Below, one piece after another: positions 51,791 through 59,250 of a stretch of DNA of 64,000 bases. The stretch spans positions 1-64,000 of IMG/VR virus record IMGVR_UViG_3300024260_000006, one strand, 5' to 3'. Numbering within the stretch: the stretch's first letter is position 1; each line of letters opens with the position of its first letter. The translations under genes and the position numbers were made by a program. The notes beneath the pieces were generated by a model. It was not told where the DNA came from and did not search any database. It saw only the letters and a list, made by a program, of their open reading frames with translations. This DNA is from a virus.

Positions 51791-52528
51791 CTAACCATTT
51801 CTGGAATTTCCAATTGAATCTCCATATGCAATTGATAATGGTAATAATTTTCTTATCGGTAAATCAATTGTCAATACATTCACTTTCATATCAGGGTTCA
51901 TTAATAAAGCAGATAACCATCTGTGATGTCCATCTATTATATACAAATCCTCACTTGCAATAAAAAATGTCTGAGATACTAAAAATTTTGTTGATCCTTT
52001 AACACCAAATTTTTTCATTGGTTCTACTATTTTACTAAAATATATTTGCTTTTGAATTGGTTTTAATTTTTTTGCTGATACCTGTCTTATAGATACACTA
52101 ATCACATCATCACTTTTTTCACCATCTTTTAATCCACGCTCTAAAAAATCACGAGCCTCTCCACCTTTTAATCCACTTGGAAATGGGTTCTTTCCACTAA
52201 AAGTTTTAGAAAATGGTTTAACAACATCAATATATCCCTTTTCCAATTTACGTTGAAATTCTTTTACATCATTATCATTAATAACGGGCATATCTTTACG
52301 TTTTGTTTTACCCAACGATGCTTTTTTTGCCGCAAAGTTAAAATTCTTATCAAAGTTGGTAATTTCACTAATATCCCAACCCTTTTTCTTTGCAAACGCA
52401 CGAGCAGTATCAGGTTTTGTAGAAGCTATTTCCAATGTCCCAGCACTTTGTCCACCTTCAATTTTTTCATTCAGTCTTTGAATTTCTTCTCGAATGAGTT
52501 TTCTTAATTTCGATTCTACTAATTTCAT
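51791..52528 (-). CDS. tagged protein with ParB/Srx-like nuclease-ATPase fold
   Basis: 245 residues. Tag MKLVESKLRKLIREEIQRLN plus E. After a basic spacer, VSIRQVSAKKLKPIQKQIYFSKI then FIASEDLYIIDGHHRWLSALLMNPDMKV is the ParB N-domain pattern (V-x-x-x-L-x-P-x-Q, then D-G-x-H-R-x-x-A). It may bind CTP or ATP and act on DNA or protein. It is the largest tagged protein with a recognisable domain. Confidence 0.7.
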   Translation of the reverse strand: MKLVESKLRKLIREEIQRLNEKIEGGQSAGTLEIASTKPDTARAFAKKKGWDISEITNFDKNFNFAAKKASLGKTKRKDMPVINDNDVKEFQRKLEKGYIDVVKPFSKTFSGKNPFPSGLKGGEARDFLERGLKDGEKSDDVISVSIRQVSAKKLKPIQKQIYFSKIVEPMKKFGVKGSTKFLVSQTFFIASEDLYIIDGHHRWLSALLMNPDMKVNVLTIDLPIRKLLPLSIAYGDSIGNSRNG

Positions 52529-52543
52529 TTTCTATATCTCCAA

Positions 52544-52822
52544 TTAATAATCAGTAGCATTCTTTTCTTTGATTGCTCTATATTTTTCCTTTAGTTTTCC
52601 GTAATTTCGTAATTCTCTAAGTTTCTCAGATTTCTTTTTATAGTATGATTTTTTCTTAATATCAATCATCAGTCCACTCTCTTTTACCATTCGCTTAAAA
52701 TCACTCAATGCCCTACTGATATTGCCATTGTATACATGTACAGACAATCCAGTGAACTCCATAGTTTGTTTCTTTCGTCTGTTGTTGTTATGATTGTGAT
52801 TTCTTTTCTTATGTTTTTTCAT
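52544..52822 (-). CDS. phage ribosomal protein bS21-like
   Basis: 92 residues. After a basic Asn/His/Lys leader of 20 residues comes LSVHVYNGNISRALSDFKRM then VKESGLMIDIKKKSYYKKKSEKLRE, the bS21 order (x-V-x-x-x-x-x-x-x-AL-x-x-F-KR-x-x-x-x-x-G-x-x-x-x-x-R-x-x-x-Y). bS21 sits by the anti-Shine-Dalgarno of 16S rRNA, and phage copies may tune initiation. SD AGAGGAA is right before the start. It lies inside the tagged bank but has no tag itself. Confidence 0.75.
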   Translation of the reverse strand: MKKHKKRNHNHNNNRRKKQTMEFTGLSVHVYNGNISRALSDFKRMVKESGLMIDIKKKSYYKKKSEKLRELRNYGKLKEKYRAIKEKNATDY

Positions 52823-52841
52823 TATTCCTCTTGTTTATGTC

Positions 52842-53219
52842 TTAAAATTGTATCTTTTGACCTTCTGATCGATAACCTTTTTTGATTGTTTTAATTACCC
52901 ATTGGAACATATACTTAATATCTTCTGTCATATCTTCTCGTTTCCAACTAAATCGTTCCTTTTTGAGTTTTTTACTATTATATGGTTCTTTATAGCTAAA
53001 AAATATAAAATTACCTTTCAGTGTAATCAATTCAAAATCATATACTTCTTCCCAAGTACTATCTGTTTCAATTGCTGATATATTGTCTTTTTGTGATTTT
53101 TTGATATATTTATTTGCAAGGTCCATTTTTTTCTTTAATGATTTTTCAGTCCAACTTTCATTTAAATTTTGAATCTCTTCTTTAATGATTTGTCTTAATT
53201 TTGATTCTGTAAGTTTCAT
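52842..53219 (-). CDS. tagged accessory protein
   Basis: 125 residues from ATG 53219; a longer reading to 53249 overlaps the previous gene. Tag with variant ending NLNE, then SWTEKSLKKKMDLANKYIKK and FELITLKGNFIFFSYKEPYN with a Trp/Phe-rich end. Unknown function. Confidence 0.7.
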   Translation of the reverse strand: MKLTESKLRQIIKEEIQNLNESWTEKSLKKKMDLANKYIKKSQKDNISAIETDSTWEEVYDFELITLKGNFIFFSYKEPYNSKKLKKERFSWKREDMTEDIKYMFQWVIKTIKKGYRSEGQKIQF

Positions 53220-53221
53220 TT

Positions 53222-53536
53222 TTATATTGCTCCCCACACTTCTTTCCAATTTTCAATTTTTTGTTTTAATTGAGCCTTTAAATGAAGATCATCAACATTA
53301 CGTCGTAACGTTAATAGTTCGGGTGGTGAATGTCCAAAATACTCATTAATATCATGTATTGCAATATAAAATTTATATAATTTCTTATTTTTCAATATAT
53401 CATTTGCAATTATAGCTCGTGCTTTAGTATGATTATTATGTTTTGTATAATTTTTAATTTTTGATATCATTGATGCATCTACTGTAGTATTAGATTCAGT
53501 TAATACTTCATTTTGAATAAGTTTTACTAATTTCAT
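53222..53536 (-). CDS. accessory protein with variant leader
   Basis: 104 residues from MKLVKLIQNEVLTESN (ATG 53536). The leader ends L-T-E before Ser. The rest is helical with many His/Lys residues (IKNYTKHNNHTKARAI, IHDINEYFGHSPPELL). Unknown function. Confidence 0.65.
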   Translation of the reverse strand: MKLVKLIQNEVLTESNTTVDASMISKIKNYTKHNNHTKARAIIANDILKNKKLYKFYIAIHDINEYFGHSPPELLTLRRNVDDLHLKAQLKQKIENWKEVWGAI

Positions 53537-53540
53537 AATT

Positions 53541-53822
53541 TTATGTCTCCACACTCCTGAACCAAAGTTTTTCATTTTGATTATATTTCTTAAATATACC
53601 ATCTACTTTTTTTCGAAGCATTTTCAAATCCTTCGTAATTTCTTTTGCTTGTGAATGTCCTTCATCATCACCTGAAAAATTCTCTGAATTTACTGCTGAA
53701 ATTGTATCACGTATTAATTCATTTATATGATATCGTGCATTTTCTAAAGTGCCTATATCACCACCTTCTTTCAATAGTTCTTCTTTAATGAGTTTTCTTA
53801 ATTTTGATTCTGTTAGTTTCAT
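53541..53822 (-). CDS. tagged accessory protein (short tag)
   Basis: 93 residues from ATG 53822. Tag MKLTESKLRKLIKEELLKEGG, then a helical domain (ARYHINELIRDTISAVN, EITKDLKMLRKKVDGIFKK). Unknown function. Confidence 0.7.
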   Translation of the reverse strand: MKLTESKLRKLIKEELLKEGGDIGTLENARYHINELIRDTISAVNSENFSGDDEGHSQAKEITKDLKMLRKKVDGIFKKYNQNEKLWFRSVET

Positions 53823-53823
53823 T

Positions 53824-54114
53824 TTACATATACCCCACTGCGATCTGACCAACCACTAAATCAGCCCCATCTGCATATTTTTTATTTATAATTACAATCT
53901 TCTTACCTTTATATTTTATAGTATAATGTGCCTCTGGTCGTAATGAAAAATCAACATTATTTTTACCAAATTTTGATTTTAAATCATCACCCATGTTCAT
54001 CAATGATTTAGATTTTGCTATATTACCTATAAACGATAAAGTTGAATCAGTTTCATTCAACTGATGAAGATATTCTCGAATAAGTTTTCTTAGTTTTGTT
54101 TCTGTTAATTTCAT
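53824..54114 (-). CDS. tagged accessory protein
   Basis: 96 residues. Tag diverged: MKLTETKLRKLIREYLHQLN with E. The remainder has KYKGKKIVIINKKYADGADLVVGQIAVGYM, a small strand-rich unit. Unknown function. Confidence 0.7.
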   Translation of the reverse strand: MKLTETKLRKLIREYLHQLNETDSTLSFIGNIAKSKSLMNMGDDLKSKFGKNNVDFSLRPEAHYTIKYKGKKIVIINKKYADGADLVVGQIAVGYM

Positions 54115-54140
54115 ATTTTTATTTCCAATTCTTTATATAT

Positions 54141-54623
54141 TTAATGTAGGTATCCTTTATTTCTTTTATATTTACCAACTTTATTCTTTCCAGCATATTG
54201 TTGATCTTTAGGTTTAAAGCGGTCCCGAGCTTCATAATCAATGATCCACGTGATAAAATACATTTTCCAACCCTCAATATCTTTACCCTTTAACGCTGAA
54301 CTAGTAAATTCTTTAAATCCTACGTCTTTAGGTCCACCCTTAGGTCCAATAAGGAATTTTTGAAATTTTATAGCATCACCCTTTTTCCACGGTTTAGTTG
54401 AATATACTTTAAATCGCATATCATAGTCAAAAATACCAGATGCCATTTTTACAGTAAATTTATATACATCTGGAAATTTCAGTTGTATATCTGAATCTGA
54501 TCGATTTTTAGATTTATGATCATAAAAATCAGCATCTGAATATTTTTTAGCACGAGGATAGCCAACTTCTTTTAACAACTCTTCTCGAATAAGTTTTCTT
54601 AATTTTGATTCTGTTAGTTTCAT
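54141..54623 (-). CDS. tagged accessory protein
   Basis: 160 residues. Short tag ending LLKE, then GYPRAKKYSDADFYDHKSKN and a mixed domain FTVKMASGIFDYDMRFKVYST, WKMYFITWIIDYEARD; basic end. Possibly an enzyme by size. Unknown function. Confidence 0.7.
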   Translation of the reverse strand: MKLTESKLRKLIREELLKEVGYPRAKKYSDADFYDHKSKNRSDSDIQLKFPDVYKFTVKMASGIFDYDMRFKVYSTKPWKKGDAIKFQKFLIGPKGGPKDVGFKEFTSSALKGKDIEGWKMYFITWIIDYEARDRFKPKDQQYAGKNKVGKYKRNKGYLH

Positions 54624-54635
54624 TTTATTTCTTTA

Positions 54636-54935
54636 TCATCCTTTCATCATACCTTTAAGTTCTTTTTTAATCATCTTCGCTTTTTCACCACGCCAAGTTG
54701 ATGCATTAGATAAAAAGTATGCCACAATCGATAATCCTGAATCCATGTAATAGTTATCCTTAATTGAATCCAATGTAGACATTGCTTCTAAATATGGTTT
54801 TGCCGCATAATTTACTTTTTTCCAATCTTGTGAAATCTCACGAGCAATTTGATGTAATGGTCTATTACCTTCTATGAGAATACTTTTTATTTCTTCTTTA
54901 ATGATCTTTCTTAATTTTGTTTCTGTTAATTTCAT
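54636..54935 (-). CDS. tagged accessory protein
   Basis: 99 residues. Tag MKLTETKLRKIIKEEIKSILIE, then helical segments REISQDWKKVNYAAKPYLEAM and MDSGLSIVAYFLSNASTWRG. Unknown function. Confidence 0.7.
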   Translation of the reverse strand: MKLTETKLRKIIKEEIKSILIEGNRPLHQIAREISQDWKKVNYAAKPYLEAMSTLDSIKDNYYMDSGLSIVAYFLSNASTWRGEKAKMIKKELKGMMKG

Positions 54936-54950
54936 CTTATTAATCTCCAG

Positions 54951-55502
54951 TTAATCAGTTTCGTTTTCACCAGCATCTTTGATTGCGTCAGCTTCATCAA
55001 AGAATTTCTTTTTATTGTCACCTTTTAATTGATTTGGTGATGTGATATTATACTTTTTCATTAATGCTTTGAAGTCATCTGCATAATCCTCATTGATTTT
55101 GCCGTCATCTTCATCATCTTTTTTTAATTCTTTGATATCATAATATTTTCCCAAAGTGAATCCTATATTCTCATATAAATCAACCATTCGTTCTTGCAAT
55201 GAATGTGCATCTTTGGCAGTCTTTTTAAACTCTGTAACATGTTTATCCATCGTTTTCATATTTCGATTTATTGATACTTTGTCAAACCAATCTGCATCAG
55301 TTTCAGCCAATATATGACCTTTTGCACCATCCATAACTTCTACCAATTGAGATGCAACTTCCATAATGCTCTGTTCTCTATATATAGATTTACCTAATTC
55401 AGAATACATAGATACACTTTCCATGACTTTTTTCTTATCAATTTTTGGTTTATCGTCATCCAGTGAAAAGGATTCGTTTATTATTTTCTTTAATTTAATC
55501 AT
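54951..55502 (-). CDS. accessory protein with variant leader, helical
   Basis: 183 residues. Leader MIKLKKIINESFSLDDDK, with I-N-E, then long acidic helices (VDLYENIGFTLGKYYDIKEL). It ends in KFFDEADAIKDAGENETD. The gene overlaps its upstream neighbour by 4 bases. Unknown function. Confidence 0.6.
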   Translation of the reverse strand: MIKLKKIINESFSLDDDKPKIDKKKVMESVSMYSELGKSIYREQSIMEVASQLVEVMDGAKGHILAETDADWFDKVSINRNMKTMDKHVTEFKKTAKDAHSLQERMVDLYENIGFTLGKYYDIKELKKDDEDDGKINEDYADDFKALMKKYNITSPNQLKGDNKKKFFDEADAIKDAGENETD

Positions 55503-55789
55503 TTTGTTTCTCCGATCAATTTTCGAATTGCTTCTCTAATTGTATTTCTTAATTTTTCTTCTGATGTTTTGTGTTCCAGAAACTTCTTGGCTAGATATCG
55601 TTCTCTACCATATTTTGATTCAGTTCGTTTTCGTTTCACTGATTTTGGCATTGATTCATAATCTTCTGACATATTATTATTTACGAACCACGTCACACGT
55701 CTTACATCAGAATTATATATTTTTTTATATTTGTTTTCTTCCAATGTTTTCATCCACTTATGAACTTCTTTAATTCTTATTTTATTCAT
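55499..55789 (-). CDS. basic protein with tag-like helix at the C-terminus
   Basis: 96 residues, strongly basic. The last 24 residues read KTSEEKLRNTIREAIRKLIGE-TK, the tag pattern placed at the end rather than the start. The first 70 residues have KSVKRKRTESKYGRERYLAKK. It might bind DNA or the scaffold. It overlaps both neighbours by 4 bases. Confidence 0.6.
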   Translation of the reverse strand: MNKIRIKEVHKWMKTLEENKYKKIYNSDVRRVTWFVNNNMSEDYESMPKSVKRKRTESKYGRERYLAKKFLEHKTSEEKLRNTIREAIRKLIGETK

Positions 55790-56997
55790 CTGATTGATCC
55801 CCCTCGTTGACCTTTAACATTTGATTTTTGTGCTCCTATTCGATCAAAATTTCCTTTTCTACCACCATGTTTTTTTCTTGATATAGTTTCAATTTCTTTT
55901 GAATTTGCAATATCTTGAATCATTTTCATCTCATCTCTAGTACCTTTTACTTTACCTGAAGATGAACTCGTAATAACATCAAAAAAATCATACGCTCCTT
56001 GTACAATATCACTCGCCATTAGTCTCTTTATTTTAAGTTCAGTTTTATTTAACATTGTTGCAAATTCAGTCACCCTATTTGCTGATAATCGCTGTGCCTC
56101 TGGTGTTGAATATGGTACAATCTCATTTAATTTTTGAATTTCTTCTCTTATAATTTTTCTTAATTTTGATTCATCCATATTCTTATTTTCTTTCCTAGTA
56201 TCTCGTTTCAATGAATATCTAACATCACTCTTTTTTACCCATTTACCATATCTTGGGTCAGCTTTACCAGACCAATCAAAAATCATTATTCTATCAATAA
56301 CACCATCTTTAGCACTACCTTCACTCTCATATGATGATATCGCATTTTTCATCTTCAATACATATCCAAGTATAACATCAGCACCTACAGTTCTACCTTG
56401 ATTCTTTCCTCTATATACATCTCGTGCAATTGAATATTTTGGATTTATTCTTAAATATATCACTGTTACATTAAACCCATCTGCTTTAATCTGTTTTATT
56501 TTTTTCAATAATGGTCCTGGGTGTGCCGCTGTAGTATCAACAATTAGAAAGTTTCCAGCTTTCTTTATTTTAGTATCAAATGTAATAGCAGATTCAGCTT
56601 TAGCAAATGATCGTATATCAAAATAATTAGTATAATATGGTGGTTTAAATGTTTTATAAAAAAATTTAATTCCTTTATCCTTATTATCATTCCACCATTT
56701 AGCAGTTATTGGATGGTCAACTTCTTTACCTTGATTTGTTGTATAATTTGCGTTTTTACTGAATTCTAATACTTCATGATCACTACTAGTACCTAATAAA
56801 TATTTATAATGATTAGTTGCAACTTCATATTGAAATTTACCAATAGTAACATCCGAATTTACTGTTTTATAACCACTAAATCCAGAGAAATATTTCTTTA
56901 TATCAGTTTCAATAAAAGTTGATTTACCAGCGGCTGGTAGTCCCATTAACACAATGCATTGTTTCTTTAAATCACTTTTAAATTCACGTAATTTCAT
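55786..56997 (-). CDS. P-loop kinase fused to an internally tagged domain
   Basis: 403 residues. MKLREFKSDLKKQCIVLMGLPAAGKSTFIETDI has Walker A GLPAAGKST near 19-27; LIVDTTAAHPG and VIYLRINPKYSIARDVYRG fit a zeta-toxin/polynucleotide kinase-type fold up to about residue 265. Then KENKNMDESKLRKIIREEIQKLN with E begins a second module of about 125 residues. A good SD (AGGAAAG) lies 11 bases before that ATG, so two products are possible. Kinase substrate unknown. Confidence 0.7.
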   Translation of the reverse strand: MKLREFKSDLKKQCIVLMGLPAAGKSTFIETDIKKYFSGFSGYKTVNSDVTIGKFQYEVATNHYKYLLGTSSDHEVLEFSKNANYTTNQGKEVDHPITAKWWNDNKDKGIKFFYKTFKPPYYTNYFDIRSFAKAESAITFDTKIKKAGNFLIVDTTAAHPGPLLKKIKQIKADGFNVTVIYLRINPKYSIARDVYRGKNQGRTVGADVILGYVLKMKNAISSYESEGSAKDGVIDRIMIFDWSGKADPRYGKWVKKSDVRYSLKRDTRKENKNMDESKLRKIIREEIQKLNEIVPYSTPEAQRLSANRVTEFATMLNKTELKIKRLMASDIVQGAYDFFDVITSSSSGKVKGTRDEMKMIQDIANSKEIETISRKKHGGRKGNFDRIGAQKSNVKGQRGGSIR

Positions 56998-57001
56998 ATT
57001 T

Positions 57002-57436
57002 CTATTTTTGATCTTCTACATATTTTGCTAATGCTGACCATAATGTGAATAATAGATCAAATTGTCTTTTATTTAATCTACTATAATCATCTTGTTTTAT
57101 TTTCTTGAGCATATCAGTTAGTTTATTTTCAACATTTCGCTTTAATGATTTATATGAATATTTACCAACACCAGGTACTATTACATCACCATCTGAGAGC
57201 CCAGCTTCACTCAATAAGACACTTTGTATAAATTTCCGTATATACTCTTCATCTTTCTTAACTTTCTTCGGTAGGCTCTTTGTTTTAGTTGTTACGAAAT
57301 CTTCTACATCTGCTTTTTTAGTATCATTGGCGGCATCCTTAACATCTTTAGTTACTGATGATGCTTTTCGTTTTCCACTCTGCACATCTTTTACAATTGC
57401 AAAGAATTTCTGTTGTTGTTTTGATTTAGCTGGCAT
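57002..57436 (-). CDS. DUF3008-like protein
   Basis: 144 residues. MPAKSKQQQKFFAIVKDVQSGK is the start of the DUF3008 family found in phages and bacteria, and DVEDFVTTKTKSLP continues it. Residues 62-78, EEYIRKFIQSVLLSEAG, look like an embedded tag-and-cut helix, and the rest is helical. Unknown function. Confidence 0.7.
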   Translation of the reverse strand: MPAKSKQQQKFFAIVKDVQSGKRKASSVTKDVKDAANDTKKADVEDFVTTKTKSLPKKVKKDEEYIRKFIQSVLLSEAGLSDGDVIVPGVGKYSYKSLKRNVENKLTDMLKKIKQDDYSRLNKRQFDLLFTLWSALAKYVEDQK

Positions 57437-57445
57437 ATCTTTATA

Positions 57446-57748
57446 TTAATCGTCAAATCTAATTGGATTTTTTATATCCAAGTGTGTTTGTATTTGTACT
57501 ATAGCACTTTTAATTACGCTTATATCTTTCGCAATTGCATCCTTAACATTTTCCATTTCATCTTCCATTTCATCAATATTAGCTTTATTAGCATCCACTA
57601 CTTTGGTTAATTCACCTATTGCTTTTCGATTCTCATCCACTCCGTATTTAACCGAGTATCCACTATTTAATATACTACCTAGTGAAATGACAAAAGCACC
57701 CACTATTAAAAACGTTCTTACTGATCTACTCATCTCTGTTTTCCCCAT
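57446..57748 (-). CDS. small membrane-anchored coiled-coil protein
   Basis: 100 residues. A single hydrophobic helix at about 12-30 (TFLIVGAFVISLGSIL) is followed by a coiled-coil (KAIGELTKVVDANKANIDEMEDEMENV). The topology fits an inner-membrane protein such as a spanin-like or DNA-entry protein. No family recognised. Confidence 0.6.
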   Translation of the reverse strand: MGKTEMSRSVRTFLIVGAFVISLGSILNSGYSVKYGVDENRKAIGELTKVVDANKANIDEMEDEMENVKDAIAKDISVIKSAIVQIQTHLDIKNPIRFDD

Positions 57749-57753
57749 TGTTT

Positions 57754-58014
57754 TTACCCTTTATATTCTATTAAGTATTTATTTGGTATTTCAAAACCTG
57801 TTATAATTGCATCTAAGCTATTAAATCCAATACAATTACCATATAAATTAACTTTTTCATTGATATATGATCTCATCGCTAATTTCTCCAATGGTAATAA
57901 ATCTAAATAAAACTGATCTTTTAATATATCTTTTGATACTGTTAATTGTTTTTCTTTAACAACGTCATCCTTCATATCATAAATTTCTTTAACATATTTT
58001 TTATATACTGACAT
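57754..58014 (-). CDS. hypothetical protein
   Basis: 86 residues, helical at the N-terminus (YVKEIYDMKDDVVKEKQL), with LLPLEKLAMRSYINEKVN in the middle. It lies between the prohead protease and the membrane protein. No motif recognised. Confidence 0.55.
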   Translation of the reverse strand: MSVYKKYVKEIYDMKDDVVKEKQLTVSKDILKDQFYLDLLPLEKLAMRSYINEKVNLYGNCIGFNSLDAIITGFEIPNKYLIEYKG

Positions 58015-58022
58015 TTATTTCC

Positions 58023-58634
58023 TTATTCACATCTCATTATGTTATTTAATACGGATTCAACTTTATGATATTTGTTCTTTTTAATATCATGTCGTGTACC
58101 TTCGTGTAGTGGATTCATAAACGCACCTTGTGTGCTTGGATTACTTACAAAGTCCCAACATAGAATTTCAAAATCATCTTGTACTGCAACAGCATCTTCA
58201 TCACCTTCAGCTAGTTTTTCAACACTACCAAGACCTCTTGATGATATACCAAGTCTTATTCCTGATTTGAATAATTCTTTTAAAATGTTTCCAGCTGGTG
58301 TGCTTAATATTTCAATCTTACCAACCAAGTCATTGCCCTTCCATTTCAATTCCATTACATTATGAGATACATTTGATAGATTTACAGTCGTTGATTCTGG
58401 ATGATCCAATTCACCTAGTGCTCTCTTTTCTGCAATATTCACTTTCATATATTTGTCAACTTCTCTCATTAAAATCTTTTTAGGATATACACGTTTATTT
58501 TGATTCAATGAATCAGCTCGTTGTAAAACTCCAGATACAATTAACTTACCATGTTTATCAATTGATTCATTAATTTGTTGTGTATCTATATGAAATGGCA
58601 TACAATCTACTAATAAATTTTTATTATCATTCAT
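58023..58634 (-). CDS. 21: prohead core protease (gp21)
   Basis: 203 residues from ATG 58634, with GGAG 9 bases before it; a TTG at 58649 is an alternative. VSGVLQRADSLNQNKRVYPKKIL, GELDHPESTTV (catalytic His) and GIRLGISSRGLGSV (catalytic Ser) are the gp21/U9 serine protease motifs, followed by FEILCWDFVSNPS. T4 gp21 cuts prohead proteins after (I/L)-x-E. Many proteins here carry such a site at the end of a shared tag. Confidence 0.93.
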   Translation of the reverse strand: MNDNKNLLVDCMPFHIDTQQINESIDKHGKLIVSGVLQRADSLNQNKRVYPKKILMREVDKYMKVNIAEKRALGELDHPESTTVNLSNVSHNVMELKWKGNDLVGKIEILSTPAGNILKELFKSGIRLGISSRGLGSVEKLAEGDEDAVAVQDDFEILCWDFVSNPSTQGAFMNPLHEGTRHDIKKNKYHKVESVLNNIMRCE

Positions 58635-58649
58635 TTTTATATTCTCCAA

Positions 58650-58964
58650 TTACGATTTGTTTAATTTTGCAATTACATATCCAGAATTAACTAAAATCCG
58701 TGTAAATTGACCCTTTACAATATCACCTTCTAATATTGTCATAGGATCACCAGATGTGAAACTACCATCTGTTGCATAATCATCACCTAATACGGTAATC
58801 ATTTTCACACTAGCATTTCCATTTACAGCTTGCACTTCATTATACGTATTAGTATATGTTATACTACCAGAAAGCACTTGGAAATCGGGTTGCCCTCTTT
58901 CCCATGTTGACATACCATCTGGTATCATTTTTTTACTGTCATTTGGGTCCACTTTATATCCCAT
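58650..58964 (-). CDS. hypothetical head-region protein
   Basis: 104 residues, strand-rich (SGSITYTNTYNEVQAVNGNASVKMITVLG) with a small barrel-like end LEGDIVKGQFTRILVNSGYVIAKL. Position between protease and portal suggests a head protein such as a decoration protein. Not proven. Confidence 0.55.
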   Translation of the reverse strand: MGYKVDPNDSKKMIPDGMSTWERGQPDFQVLSGSITYTNTYNEVQAVNGNASVKMITVLGDDYATDGSFTSGDPMTILEGDIVKGQFTRILVNSGYVIAKLNKS

Positions 58965-58982
58965 TTTTATTTTCTCCTAAAA

Positions 58983-59249
58983 TTATCCGTTGTCTTTATT
59001 TAGTTCGTTTCTAATAAATTTACGTAATTGTTTTTCAACTAAGTCGTATCCTTCAATTGCACCACCTTTTTTAGACATCTTTTTTAAATTCTTTTTTACT
59101 CTACTGCTTTTTTTATCTTTTGAAAATGCATTTGGTGTATTGTAACTACCACCTACACTACCAGTTGTATTTGCTTCTTCAACTTCCTCTTCTTCTTCAG
59201 TAGTCAATAATATATTTTTAATCATTTCTCGTATTTGTGCATCAGTCAT
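58983..59249 (-). CDS. small acidic/basic head-region protein with tag-like ends
   Basis: 88 residues. N-terminal AQIREMIKNILLTTEEEEEVEEA resembles the tag with an L-x-x-E cut region; NTTGSVGGSYNTPNAFSKDKK follows; the C-terminus LVEKQLRKFIRNEL is another tag-like helix. It may be a prohead core component analogous to T4 gp67/68. Confidence 0.5.
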   Translation of the reverse strand: MTDAQIREMIKNILLTTEEEEEVEEANTTGSVGGSYNTPNAFSKDKKSSRVKKNLKKMSKKGGAIEGYDLVEKQLRKFIRNELNKDNG

Positions 59250-59250
59250 A

